Below are positions 28,771 through 37,444 of a stretch of DNA of 64,000 nt, one piece after another. This stretch comes from Roseateles noduli (GTDB lineage: Bacteria; Pseudomonadota; Gammaproteobacteria; Burkholderiales; Burkholderiaceae_C): contig NIOE01000006.1 of assembly GCA_002205125.1 (NCBI GenBank), positions 62,001 through 126,000 of the forward strand, written 5' to 3'. Below the pieces are notes generated by a model. That model saw only the letters and a program-made list of their open reading frames with translations. It did not search any database and was not told where the DNA came from. A program made the translations under genes and the position numbers. The first letter of the stretch is position 1. The number at the start of each line of letters is the position of its first letter.

Positions 28771-29665
28771 TTTCGTTTCGGACGGCTGGTCGCTGTTCGT
28801 GGCCGCGGCGACGGTGCTCGGCCTGGCGCTGTGCCTGGCGCTGCTGATCATCGCCAGCCGCCGCAAGGTGATGGCGGAGGACAACTCCACCGGCCACGTG
28901 TGGGACGAGGACATCCGCGAGCTCAACAACCCGCTGCCGCGGTGGTGGATGGTGCTGTTCGTGCTGACGGTGGTGTTCTCGGGGCTGTATCTCGCGCTGT
29001 ACCCCGGCCTCGGCGCATATGCCGGATCGCTGAGCTGGTCCAGCACCGGCCAGTACGAGGCCGAACAGGCCCAGGCGCGCGCGGAGATGCACACGATCTA
29101 CGCCCGCTTCGACGGCAAGCCGGTGGAATCGCTGGCGGCGGATCCGCAGGCCAGGGCGATCGGTGAACGGCTCTTCGCCAACAACTGCGCGACCTGCCAC
29201 GGTTCGGACGCGAAAGGCTCGAAGGGATTTCCCAACCTGACGGACAACGACTGGCTGTACGGCGGCAGCGGCGACACCATCGTCCAGACCATCACGCAGG
29301 GGCGGGAGGGCACGATGCCGCCGATGGCCGCGGCGGTGGGCAGCGGCGAGGACGTGCGCAACCTCGCGCACTACGTGCTGAGCCTGTCGGGCAGCCCGCA
29401 CAACTCGGTGGCAGCGGCGCTCGGCAAGTCGAAGTTCAGTGCCTGTGCGGCCTGCCACGGCATGGACGGCAAGGGCAACCAGGCGCTGGGCGCGCCCAAC
29501 CTCACCGACAAGGTCTGGCTGCACGGCTGGGGCGAGTCCGCCATCGTCGCCATGGTCAACAACGGCAAGCACAGCCACATGCCCGAGCACGGCTCACGCC
29601 TGAGCCCGGAGCAGATCCGCGTGCTGGCGGGCTACGTCTGGGGACTCTCCCACGAGCAGCCTTGA
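28763..29665 (+). CDS. ccoP: cbb3-type cytochrome c oxidase subunit III, dihaem
   Basis: Membrane-anchored dihaem cytochrome c taking electrons from soluble carriers; 300 residues. Two N-terminal hydrophobic segments (ATVLGLALCLALLIIA; WWMVLFVLTVVFSGLYLALY) precede two haem sites, CATCH (NNCATCHGSDAKG) and CAACH (FSACAACHGMDG), each with downstream Met (GTMPPMAAAV, HSHMPEHG). GAGGAG just before the ATG lies within ccoQ. Confidence 0.95.
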   Translation: MSDFVSDGWSLFVAAATVLGLALCLALLIIASRRKVMAEDNSTGHVWDEDIRELNNPLPRWWMVLFVLTVVFSGLYLALYPGLGAYAGSLSWSSTGQYEAEQAQARAEMHTIYARFDGKPVESLAADPQARAIGERLFANNCATCHGSDAKGSKGFPNLTDNDWLYGGSGDTIVQTITQGREGTMPPMAAAVGSGEDVRNLAHYVLSLSGSPHNSVAAALGKSKFSACAACHGMDGKGNQALGAPNLTDKVWLHGWGESAIVAMVNNGKHSHMPEHGSRLSPEQIRVLAGYVWGLSHEQP

Positions 29666-29668
29666 ACC

Positions 29669-31096
29669 ATGAGCCATCCTGAAGTCCGGGCGGTCTCCCT
29701 CTACGAAGCCGAGGCCAAGATCTATCCCCGCGCGGTGCACGGCTGGTTCGCCGTGTGGCGCTGGGCGATGGTGTGGGCCACGCAGCTGCTGTTCTACGGA
29801 TTGCCGTGGCTGCAGTGGAACGGGCGTCAGGCGGTGCTCTTCGACCTGGAGGCGCGGCGTTTCCTGATCTTCGACCTCATCCTGTATCCGCAGGACTTCA
29901 TCTACCTGACGGCGCTGCTGGTGGTGTCGGCCTTCGGGCTGTTCTTCTTCACGGCGGTGGCGGGGCGCCTGTGGTGCGGCTACGCCTGCCCGCAGACGGT
30001 CTACACGGAGATCTTCCTCTGGATAGAACGCCACACCGAGGGCGACCGCGCCGCGCGCATCCGGCTCGACCGCGCCGGGTGGACGGCGGAGAAGCTGCTG
30101 CGCAAGGGAAGCAAGCATGCGGCGTGGCTGGCGGTGTCGCTGTGGACGGGCTTCACCTTCGTCGGCTACTTCGAGCCCATCCGCGCGCTGGGCGCCGACG
30201 CGACCGCGTTGGCGCTCGGTGGGTGGACGCTCTTCTGGATCCTGTTTTACGGCCTGGCGACCTACGGCAACGCCGGCTACCTGCGCGAGCAGGTCTGCAA
30301 GTACATGTGCCCGTACGCGCGCTTCCAGAGCGCAATGCTCGATCGAGACACGCTGATCATCAGCTATGACATCGCGCGCGGGGACCCGCGCGGCCCGCGC
30401 TCGAAGAAGGCGGACCTGTCGACCCTCGGCCTGGGGTCCTGCGTCGATTGCCACCAGTGCGTCCACGTCTGCCCGACTGGCATCGACATCCGCAAGGGGC
30501 TGCAGCACGAGTGCATCGGCTGCGCCGCCTGCATCGACGTCTGCAATGACGTGATGGACAAGTTCGGCTACGAACGCGGCCTGATCCGCTACGCGACGCA
30601 GAACGGCATGACGCATCGATGGACGGCGGCGCAGCAGTGGCGTCGCGTGTTCAGACCTCGCGTGCTGGTGTACGGCGCGATCCTGATGCTGGTGTCGGGC
30701 GGCCTGGTCTGGAGTCTGGCCGTCCGGATGCCGTTCAAGGTCGACGTCGTGCGCGACCGTGCGACGTTGGCGCGCGAGGTCGAGGACGGTGTCGTCGAGA
30801 ACCTCTACCGACTCCAGTTGATGAACGCCGCGGAGTCGACGCAGCGCTTCATCCTCGACGTGCAGGGCATCGAGGGCTTGCGCGTGGCATCGCCGTCGGG
30901 CGAGTTGACGCTCGGTCCTGCCGAGGCTCGTTGGGTCACGGTGGCGCTGCGTCTGCCTCCGGAGGCCGCGCGCGCGCTGGGCGCCGGCGCGCATCCGATG
31001 CACTTCGCCATCCGGCGCGTGGCGTCGTCCGCTGCGCCCGCCGGGACTGTCGAACGCGCGCTGCTCGAGAAGTCCACCTTCGTCGTGCCGCGATGA
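29669..31096 (+). CDS. ccoG: cbb3 oxidase accessory iron-sulfur protein CcoG
   Basis: Membrane ferredoxin-like protein, reported in other bacteria to reduce copper for cbb3 oxidase assembly; 475 residues. Five hydrophobic segments, the motif WCGYACPQTVYTE, and two [4Fe-4S] Cys sets (CVDCHQCVHVCPTGID and CIGCAACIDVCNDVMDK). A C-terminal Ig-like periplasmic domain follows the last helix. Starts three bases after the ccoP stop. Confidence 0.94.
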   Translation: MSHPEVRAVSLYEAEAKIYPRAVHGWFAVWRWAMVWATQLLFYGLPWLQWNGRQAVLFDLEARRFLIFDLILYPQDFIYLTALLVVSAFGLFFFTAVAGRLWCGYACPQTVYTEIFLWIERHTEGDRAARIRLDRAGWTAEKLLRKGSKHAAWLAVSLWTGFTFVGYFEPIRALGADATALALGGWTLFWILFYGLATYGNAGYLREQVCKYMCPYARFQSAMLDRDTLIISYDIARGDPRGPRSKKADLSTLGLGSCVDCHQCVHVCPTGIDIRKGLQHECIGCAACIDVCNDVMDKFGYERGLIRYATQNGMTHRWTAAQQWRRVFRPRVLVYGAILMLVSGGLVWSLAVRMPFKVDVVRDRATLAREVEDGVVENLYRLQLMNAAESTQRFILDVQGIEGLRVASPSGELTLGPAEARWVTVALRLPPEAARALGAGAHPMHFAIRRVASSAAPAGTVERALLEKSTFVVPR

Positions 31097-31145
31097 GCGC
31101 GGCCGGGTCGACGCTTCAAACCTTCCTTCGCCACCAGGAGCGGAC

Positions 31146-31463
31146 ATGACGACAACGCGAATGACTGCAACGCGAACGACCGCGACGCGAATGACCGCAG
31201 CGCACTTGAGCGACGCGGATCTGCCGACCAGCGGACCCTGGTGGCGCCATCCGATGATGTGGCTGGTGATTGGCGGCCCGACCGTCGTGGTGGTGGCGTC
31301 GATGGCCACGCTGACGCTGGCGATCACGCACCCCGACCCGGTGGTGCAGTCGACCAGCGCGGTCGATCGCAGCGGTGTCGCCGCCGACGAGGTCGACGAC
31401 GCCGCGAAGACGCCCGCGATGAAGGCCCGCAACCACGCGGCGACCGGCGGTCAGGCGCGCTGA
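31146..31463 (+). CDS. FixH/CcoH-like membrane protein with repeat-built N-terminus
   Basis: 105 residues. PWWRHPMMWLVIGGPTVVVVASM and the short periplasmic tail (ITHPDPVVQS) fit the short FixH/CcoH-like proteins that follow ccoG in Burkholderiales and aid cbb3 assembly. The first ~21 residues are four degenerate copies of a five-residue unit (TTTRM TATRT TATRM TAAHL) from 15-bp DNA repeats at 31149-31208, not a family feature. AGGAG stands five bases before the ATG. Confidence 0.72.
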   Translation: MTTTRMTATRTTATRMTAAHLSDADLPTSGPWWRHPMMWLVIGGPTVVVVASMATLTLAITHPDPVVQSTSAVDRSGVAADEVDDAAKTPAMKARNHAATGGQAR

Positions 31464-31482
31464 CCGCGTCGGCGCGGGTGAC

Positions 31483-31530
31483 GGGGACGGGGACGGGGAC
31501 GGGGACGGGGACGGGGACGGGGACGGGGAT
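31483..31530 (+). repeat. GGGGAC hexanucleotide tandem repeat (8 units)
   Basis: Seven perfect GGGGAC units followed by GGGGAT, 48 bp, between the fixH-like stop (31463) and the 3' end of fnr (31556, minus strand). The run of four-G blocks is a strong G-quadruplex candidate and could vary in length by slippage. It may pause or end transcription from either convergent gene. Confidence 0.92.
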
Positions 31531-31555
31531 GACGCCGATGCCGGTGTCGGTGTGG

Positions 31556-32359
31556 TCATGCGGTGCGGCGGACCAGCTGCAGCAGTTGTCGCGGCTTGAG
31601 CACGCGCACTTCCCGCGCGCGCACTTCGAGCAGCCCGTCCTCCTGCATCCGCGAGAAGGTGCGGCTGACGGTCTCCAGGCTCAGGCCGAGGTAGCTGCCG
31701 ATCTCGTCGCGGGTCATGCGCAGCACGACGCTCGACGACGAGAAGCCGCGCGCCCGCAGCCGTCGCATCAGGTGGATCAGGAAGGTCGCGACGCGCTGCT
31801 CGGCGCGCACCGACCCGAGCAGCGTCATCACGCCCTGATCGCGGACGATCTCGCGGCTCATCAGGCGATGGAACTGTCGGCGCAGGCGGTCGACCTCGCG
31901 GGTCATGTCCTCGATGCGCCCGTAGGGCACGACGCAGATCTGCGAGTCCTCCAGCGCCACCGCCTGGCTCGTGTACGCGCCGCTGAAGAGGCCGTCCAGG
32001 CCGAGCATCTCGCCGGCCATGTGGAACCCGATCACCTGGTCGCGGCCGTCCTCCGCCGATGCCGAGGTCTTGAAGAAGCCGGTGCGCACGAGGTAGACGG
32101 CCTCGAACGGATCGCCGGGTTTGAACAGCACGGTGTTGCGAGGGACCTGTCGTCGGTCCGAGATCATCCGTTCGAGCTGATGCACGTCGGCTGCGGGCAG
32201 GCCCGCCGGCAGACAGACCTGACGCACCGAGCAGGTCGCGCAGGTGATCGGGGAGGCGTCCGGCACGAGGGGCATGGCCTGCACGGCGGCGGCGAGCGAA
32301 GGCGTGGGGGGGAGAGGGGCAGTCAGGGTGGTGGCGCTCGGCATGGGTTCATCGGGCAT
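31556..32359 (-). CDS. fnr: FNR-type oxygen-sensing transcription regulator
   Basis: CRP/FNR family regulator, 267 residues from ATG 32359; ATG 32344 is also possible. Cys 40, 43 and 49 (ITCATCSVRQVC) and Cys 142 (SQICVVPYG) match the four [4Fe-4S] ligands of E. coli FNR, so it should sense oxygen directly. The C-terminal helix-turn-helix (DEIGSYLGLSLETVSRTFSR) keeps the E-x2-S-x-R recognition residues for TTGAT half-sites. It is divergent from hemN and lies beside the cbb3 genes, its classical targets. Confidence 0.92.
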   Translation of the reverse strand: MPDEPMPSATTLTAPLPPTPSLAAAVQAMPLVPDASPITCATCSVRQVCLPAGLPAADVHQLERMISDRRQVPRNTVLFKPGDPFEAVYLVRTGFFKTSASAEDGRDQVIGFHMAGEMLGLDGLFSGAYTSQAVALEDSQICVVPYGRIEDMTREVDRLRRQFHRLMSREIVRDQGVMTLLGSVRAEQRVATFLIHLMRRLRARGFSSSSVVLRMTRDEIGSYLGLSLETVSRTFSRMQEDGLLEVRAREVRVLKPRQLLQLVRRTA

Positions 32360-32402
32360 GCGAGGAAGCGGCGAATTCTTTGTCCGGGCATCGACGCCGG
32401 CA

Positions 32403-32416
32403 ATGACATCAATCAA
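32403..32416. promoter_or_regulatory. FNR-like box between fnr and hemN
   Basis: ATGACATCAATCAA has a perfect right half-site (ATCAA) and a partial left one (ATGAC), in the 91-bp divergent region. It could control hemN, fnr or both. Weaker than the site before ccoN. Confidence 0.5.
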
Positions 32417-32450
32417 TGACGCTTTGCCAACAAAGGGTGAGGATGGCGCC

Positions 32451-33899
32451 ATGTGCCAAGACCTGACCCCTTCGGGCTGCAGCCTGCCCGACGCCGACCT
32501 GCTGCGACGTTTCGACATCGCGGGACCGCGCTACACCTCGTACCCGACCGCGGACCGCTTCCATGCGGGCGCCGATGTGGGCGTCGATGCGGAGCGCCAC
32601 GGCGAGCTGCTCGCGCTGCGCGCCTTCGGTCCCGCGGCGCGGCAGCCGATGTCGCTCTACGTGCACATCCCGTTCTGCGAATCGGTCTGCTATTACTGCG
32701 CCTGCAACAAGGTGGTCACGCGGCATCATGAGCGCGCAGCGGCCTATGTCGACGCGCTCGAGACCGAAATCGGGCTGGTGCATCGCCGGCTCGGCGACCG
32801 GGCGCACGTGTCGCAGCTGCACTTCGGCGGCGGCACGCCGACCTTTCTCGCCGATCGCGAGTTGTCGATGCTGATGGCGCTGCTGCATCGCCATTTCCGG
32901 CTGACCGCGGATGCCGAGATCTCGATCGAGGTCGACCCACGCACCATCGACGTCGCGCGCCTGCGCCACCTGCGCACGCTGGGCTTCAACCGCCTGAGTT
33001 TCGGCGTGCAGGACTTCGATCCCGAGGTGCAGCGCGCCGTGCACCGCGAGCAGAGCCTGGAGAGCGTGGCCGCGCTGATCGGCGCCTCGCGCGATCTCGG
33101 TTTCAGGTCGATCAACGTCGACCTGATCTACGGCCTGCCGCTGCAGACGCCGACGTCCTTCGCGCGGACGGTCGAGCAGGTCGCGACGCTGCGGCCGGAT
33201 CGCATCGCGCTCTACGGCTATGCGCACCTGCCGCATCGCTTCAAGCCGCAGCGCCGCATCGAGCCCGCCGCCTTGCCGCCGACCGGCGACAAGCTGCGCA
33301 TGCTGTCCGGCGCCATCGCCGGCTTCATCGCCCGCGGCTACAGCTACATCGGCATGGACCACTTCGCGCTCGCGGACGATCCGCTGGCCGTCGCGAAGCG
33401 GGAAGGGCGGCTGCATCGCAACTTCCAGGGCTACAGCACGCAGCCTGACTGCGACCTCGTGGCGCTGGGCGTGTCGGCGATCTCCAAGCTCGGGGCCTCG
33501 TTCGCGCAGAACGTGAAGACGCTGCCGGAGTACTACGCCGCCCTCCGCGAGGGCCGCCTGCCCGTCGAGCGCGGTCTGGCGCTCGACCAGGACGATCTGG
33601 TGCGGCGCGATGTGATCATGGCGCTGATGTGCCAGGGGCGGCTCGACTTCGAGCCGATCGAGCGCTCCCACGGCATCGTCGTCGCCGAGTACTTCGCGGC
33701 GGAGCTCGAGCGCCTGCGTCAGATGGCAGCGGACGGGCTCGTCACGATCGAGCCGGGCGCGGTGCAGGTGACGTCGATGGGCTGGTTCTTCGTCCGGGCG
33801 GTGGCGATGGTGTTCGACCGGTACCTGAGGTCAGGCAGCGCTGCGGGCGCGCTGGGCGCAACGGGCGAAGCGCCGCTGCGCTTCTCGCGCGTCCTCTGA
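32451..33899 (+). CDS. hemN: Oxygen-independent coproporphyrinogen III oxidase
   Basis: Radical-SAM enzyme converting coproporphyrinogen III to protoporphyrinogen IX without oxygen, for haem synthesis under microaerobic conditions; 482 residues. The N-terminal FDIAGPRYTSYPTADRF and the cluster motif CESVCYYCACN (CxxxCxxC) mark true HemN rather than HemW. The GGGTPTFL motif and C-terminal domain are intact. The ATG at 32451 follows GGTGAGG. Supplies haem for the neighbouring oxidase. Confidence 0.94.
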   Translation: MCQDLTPSGCSLPDADLLRRFDIAGPRYTSYPTADRFHAGADVGVDAERHGELLALRAFGPAARQPMSLYVHIPFCESVCYYCACNKVVTRHHERAAAYVDALETEIGLVHRRLGDRAHVSQLHFGGGTPTFLADRELSMLMALLHRHFRLTADAEISIEVDPRTIDVARLRHLRTLGFNRLSFGVQDFDPEVQRAVHREQSLESVAALIGASRDLGFRSINVDLIYGLPLQTPTSFARTVEQVATLRPDRIALYGYAHLPHRFKPQRRIEPAALPPTGDKLRMLSGAIAGFIARGYSYIGMDHFALADDPLAVAKREGRLHRNFQGYSTQPDCDLVALGVSAISKLGASFAQNVKTLPEYYAALREGRLPVERGLALDQDDLVRRDVIMALMCQGRLDFEPIERSHGIVVAEYFAAELERLRQMAADGLVTIEPGAVQVTSMGWFFVRAVAMVFDRYLRSGSAAGALGATGEAPLRFSRVL

Positions 33900-33919
33900 A
33901 CGCGACGGCGGGGCTGCAG

Positions 33920-34747
33920 ATGCTTTCGCTCGCGCTCACCGGCACGGCGTTCGTCATGGGCGCTGCCGGCAGCCTGCACTGTGCGGCGATGTGCGTCGCG
34001 CCCTGCGCGGCGGTGACGGCCGGTCGACGGCGCGGCATCGCGGCCTTCCAGATCGGAAGGATGCTGGGCTACGCGACAGGTGGCGCGGTCGTCGCGGCCA
34101 GCGTCGGCGGTCTGCTGCGCTGGGAGTCGACCACCGGCGCCTTGCGACCTCTGTGGCTGATGGTGCATCTCGCGGCGCTGGCGATGGGGGCGTTCCTCCT
34201 CTGGCGCGCGGCGCCGCCGCGATGGGTGCTGCGCCTGTGGACGACGCGTGCCCCAGCGGCGGTCGGCATTCCGGTCGCGGCACTCGGCGCAGGGCAGGGT
34301 GCTGTCGCGCTGTCGCGGGCTCGCACGGCCAGTGCCGTTGATGGAGCCGGTGCCGGTTCGGCGCTCGTGGCTCTCGCGGGTCTCGCCGGCCTGGCGTGGC
34401 TCGCCTGGCCATGCGGCCTGCTGCAGTCCGCATTGACGGTCGCGGCGCTCGCGGAAGGTCCGTGGCAGGGTGCCGGCGTGATGGCGGCCTTTGCGCTCGG
34501 CTCATCGCCGGGCTTGCTCGCCGGCCCCTGGCTGCTCGCCCGGCTGGGCAGGGTGGGCAGGCTGGGCAGACGCGGAGGTCCGGGTTGGAGGACGGGCGGC
34601 GCGGGCGACGGTAGAGGCGCTGCGGGCGCTGCAGGCGCTTCGGGTGTGCGAATCGCGACCCGTCTCTCCGGGGCGATGCTGGCGGCGGGGTCGCTCTGGG
34701 CGCTGGGTCATGGCCTGTGGGCGCAGATCCGCGCGTTCTGCGGCTGA
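33920..34747 (+). CDS. TauE/SafE-type (DsbD_2-like) membrane protein
   Basis: 275 residues with about six membrane segments. The N-terminus has AFVMGAAGSLHCAAMCVAPC; the GxxHCxxMC pattern is typical of the family found in cbb3 and copper-handling loci, thought to move metal or reducing power. The second half is Gly/Arg-rich with extra low-complexity sequence (LGRVGRLGRRGGPG). It starts 21 bp after hemN, so it is probably co-transcribed with it. Confidence 0.75.
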   Translation: MLSLALTGTAFVMGAAGSLHCAAMCVAPCAAVTAGRRRGIAAFQIGRMLGYATGGAVVAASVGGLLRWESTTGALRPLWLMVHLAALAMGAFLLWRAAPPRWVLRLWTTRAPAAVGIPVAALGAGQGAVALSRARTASAVDGAGAGSALVALAGLAGLAWLAWPCGLLQSALTVAALAEGPWQGAGVMAAFALGSSPGLLAGPWLLARLGRVGRLGRRGGPGWRTGGAGDGRGAAGAAGASGVRIATRLSGAMLAAGSLWALGHGLWAQIRAFCG

Positions 34748-34857
34748 CGCGTCCCAGGGTCATGGCCCGGGCATCAGCCGATTGAAAGTTTCGCTGTCAT
34801 AGAATCAGCGCTTCCGGTTTACCCCAAACCACCCACGCGACTCGCGGAGACGACTCC

Positions 34858-36111
34858 ATGTACCAGCACATCAAGGTGCCCGAGGGCGGCCAGAAGATCA
34901 CGGTCAACACCGACTTCTCGCTCAACGTTCCGAACAACCCGATCATTCCTTACATCGAGGGTGACGGCACCGGCTTCGACATCACCCCGGTGATGATCAA
35001 GGTGGTGGACGCGGCCGTGGCGAAGGCTTACGGCGGCGCCAAGAAGATCCACTGGATGGAGATCTACGCCGGCGAGAAGTCGACGAAGGTCTACGGCCCC
35101 GACGTGTGGCTGCCTGAAGAGACGCTGACGGTCCTGAAGGACTACGTGGTCTCGATCAAGGGCCCGCTGACGACGCCGGTCGGCGGCGGCATCCGTTCGC
35201 TGAACGTCGCGCTGCGCCAGGAACTGGACCTGTACGTCTGCCTGCGCCCGGTGCGCTGGTTCGAAGGCGTGCCGTCGCCGGTCAAGGAACCGCACAAGAC
35301 GGACATGGTCATCTTCCGTGAGAACTCGGAAGACATCTACGCCGGCATCGAATTCGAAGCCGAGAGCGAGAAGGCCAAGAAGCTGATCAAGATCCTGCAA
35401 GAGGAATTCGGCGTCAAGAAGATCCGCTTCCCGGAGACCTCGGGCATCGGCGTCAAGCCGGTCTCGCGCGAAGGCACGGAGCGTCTGGTCCGCAAGGCGA
35501 TCCAGTACGCGATCGACAACGACAAGCCGAGCGTCACGATCGTCCACAAGGGCAACATCATGAAGTTCACCGAAGGTGGCTTCCGTGACTGGGCGTACGC
35601 CCTGGCCCAGAAGGAATTCGGCGCCGAGCTGATCGACGGCGGCCCGTGGTGCAAGTTCAAGAACCCGAAGACCGGCAAGGACATCGTGGTCAAGGACAGC
35701 ATCGCTGACGCGTTCCTGCAGCAGATCCTGCTGCGTCCGGCCGAGTACTCGGTCGTGGCGACGCTGAACCTGAACGGCGACTACATCTCCGACGCGCTGG
35801 CGGCGCAGGTCGGCGGCATCGGCATCGCCCCGGGTGCGAACCTGAGCGACTCCGTCGCCATGTTCGAAGCCACGCACGGCACGGCGCCGAAGTACGCGGG
35901 CAAGGACTACGTGAACCCCGGTTCCGAGATCCTGTCGGCGGAAATGATGCTGCGTCACATGGGCTGGACCGAAGCGGCCGACCTGATCATCTCGTCGATC
36001 GAGAAGTCGATCCTGTCGAAGAAGGTCACGTACGACTTCGCCCGCCTGCTGGACGGCGCGACCCAAGTGTCGTGCTCGGGCTTCGGTCAGGTGATGATCG
36101 AGAACATGTGA
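34858..36111 (+). CDS. icd: NADP-dependent isocitrate dehydrogenase
   Basis: TCA cycle enzyme oxidising isocitrate to 2-oxoglutarate; 417 residues, the length of E. coli Icd. Visible are [17 protein letters not shown], the phosphorylatable substrate-site Ser region in [28 protein letters not shown], and the NADP region [21 protein letters not shown]. The codons are less GC-extreme than in neighbours, as expected of a highly expressed gene. A terminator follows. Confidence 0.97.
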   Translation: MYQHIKVPEGGQKITVNTDFSLNVPNNPIIPYIEGDGTGFDITPVMIKVVDAAVAKAYGGAKKIHWMEIYAGEKSTKVYGPDVWLPEETLTVLKDYVVSIKGPLTTPVGGGIRSLNVALRQELDLYVCLRPVRWFEGVPSPVKEPHKTDMVIFRENSEDIYAGIEFEAESEKAKKLIKILQEEFGVKKIRFPETSGIGVKPVSREGTERLVRKAIQYAIDNDKPSVTIVHKGNIMKFTEGGFRDWAYALAQKEFGAELIDGGPWCKFKNPKTGKDIVVKDSIADAFLQQILLRPAEYSVVATLNLNGDYISDALAAQVGGIGIAPGANLSDSVAMFEATHGTAPKYAGKDYVNPGSEILSAEMMLRHMGWTEAADLIISSIEKSILSKKVTYDFARLLDGATQVSCSGFGQVMIENM

Positions 36112-36154
36112 TCAAAGCAGGCCCGGTCTCGCACCGGGCTGCGATCGACATGAG

Positions 36155-36187
36155 AAACCCCAGCGCGGTCGCCCGCCTGGGGTTTTC
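36155..36187 (+). terminator. Rho-independent terminator of icd
   Basis: AAACCCCAG pairs with CTGGGGTTT around a GC-rich loop, followed by TTCTGTTTCT. It also lies in the right place to end the minus-strand TPR gene that stops at 36257. Confidence 0.8.
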
Positions 36188-36256
36188 TGTTTCTGGGCGA
36201 TGCCGTGCCGGATCGTCGACCCCGAGCACCGCGGTCGGCGGCGCCCCGGGGTCAGG

Positions 36257-37192
36257 TCATTCGACGCCGTCGGGCACTTCGAATCCTGCCTCTCGGACTT
36301 CCGTGCCGATGGCGGGTTTCAGCAGACGCGCCGCCCGCAGGTCGCGCTCGGCCGCTTGCGCGTCCCCCGCCTTCAACGCGGTGAGGCCTCGGCCGTACAG
36401 CGACCACACGTGGTCCGCCTTCATGCCGAGGGACGCGTCGAAAGCCGCCTTGGCGGCGACCAGGTCGCCGATCCGCAGCTGCGTCCAGCCGAGCGAATCG
36501 AACGGGGCGGGGGTGCTGCCCGGCAGCGCCGCCGCGCGTTGGCAATCGTGCAGCGCCAGCGGCAGCTCCATGCCGCGGCGTGCGCGCAGCCAGCATCGTT
36601 CGTTCAGCCCGATGCGCTGATCGGCGTTGCCGGGACGATGGCTCAGCCACAGTTCCCATTGGCGTACGGCCTCGGACGGCTGGTCGTAATAGTCGTAATA
36701 GCGCGCGAGCTCGACGCGCAGTTCCGCCTCGGGCGGGATCAGCGGCACGGCGCGCGCGATGTCGTCCGCGGCGCCGCTGTGATCGCCCAGAACGCTGCGC
36801 AGGCGTGCGCGGAACACGCGGGCTTCGGGGAGGTCCGGTCGCAGGCGCAGCGCTTCGGTCGTGTCCTGCAGCGCTGGCAGGGGATTGCCCTGTTCGTGCT
36901 CGATGAACGCGCGAAGCATGAAGAGGGCCGGCTCGTCGGTCTTCAAGTCCAGGGCCCGGTTCGCGTCGGCGAGCGCCTCCGCGTACCGTTTCGCGGCGAG
37001 GTGGGCTGCGCTGTTTCGCGCCATCTCCATCGCCTGGGCATCCTGGGTCGGTGGGGTGGTGGTCGCCGCGGTGGCGTTCAGGGCCGTGGCGGCCAGCAGC
37101 GCGGCGCAGGCGGCATTCAACCCGAGGCGCATCCCGCGCGGGACGGCGGGCACAAGCGATCGACGGCGGTGGCGCGCGGTGGTAGTGGTCAT
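36257..37192 (-). CDS. Exported TPR-repeat protein
   Basis: 311 residues. A basic N-terminus and hydrophobic segment (GLNAACAALLAATALNATAA, about residues 23-42) look like a signal peptide. Several tetratricopeptide pairs follow, such as AAKRYAEALADANRALDLK and GDHSGAADDIARAVPLIPPE, then ALKAGDAQAAERDLRAARLLKP near the end. These form a helical scaffold for protein binding; the partner is not evident. Confidence 0.8.
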   Translation of the reverse strand: MTTTTARHRRRSLVPAVPRGMRLGLNAACAALLAATALNATAATTTPPTQDAQAMEMARNSAAHLAAKRYAEALADANRALDLKTDEPALFMLRAFIEHEQGNPLPALQDTTEALRLRPDLPEARVFRARLRSVLGDHSGAADDIARAVPLIPPEAELRVELARYYDYYDQPSEAVRQWELWLSHRPGNADQRIGLNERCWLRARRGMELPLALHDCQRAAALPGSTPAPFDSLGWTQLRIGDLVAAKAAFDASLGMKADHVWSLYGRGLTALKAGDAQAAERDLRAARLLKPAIGTEVREAGFEVPDGVE

Positions 37193-37350
37193 GGGTGGTC
37201 CTCCCTCGATGGTCGTGGTCGAGCGGCTCGATGCGGCCGCTGCAGGGTGCGGACTTTAAACGGGCGCGGGTTCGATGTCGGCCCGTCGTCGGTGATCCGA
37301 GGTGCCCGGTCGTTGCCGCTACGCTGCTCGCCCGCTTGCCGGGCTTTGGC

Positions 37351-37411
37351 TTCGCAAGCCGTTCGCCCCTTTCGCGTCGACAGCAAATGGCCGGCAACGG
37401 GTTCACAGAAT
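37351..37411 (+). promoter_or_regulatory. PIP/hrpII-box promoter candidate
   Basis: TTCGC at 37351-37355, 15 bases, TTCGC at 37371-37375, 30 bases, then CAGAAT at 37406-37411. This meets the plant-inducible-promoter rule TTCGB-N15-TTCGB with YANNNT 30-32 bases downstream (HrpX), and equally the Ralstonia hrpII box TTCG-N16-TTCG with YANNRT (HrpB). It lies 33 bp before the start of the unknown protein at 37445. TTCG is common in high-GC DNA, so chance is possible. Confidence 0.6.
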
Positions 37412-37444
37412 GGTCTCCTTTGAAGTCATCGAGGAAGTACCGTC

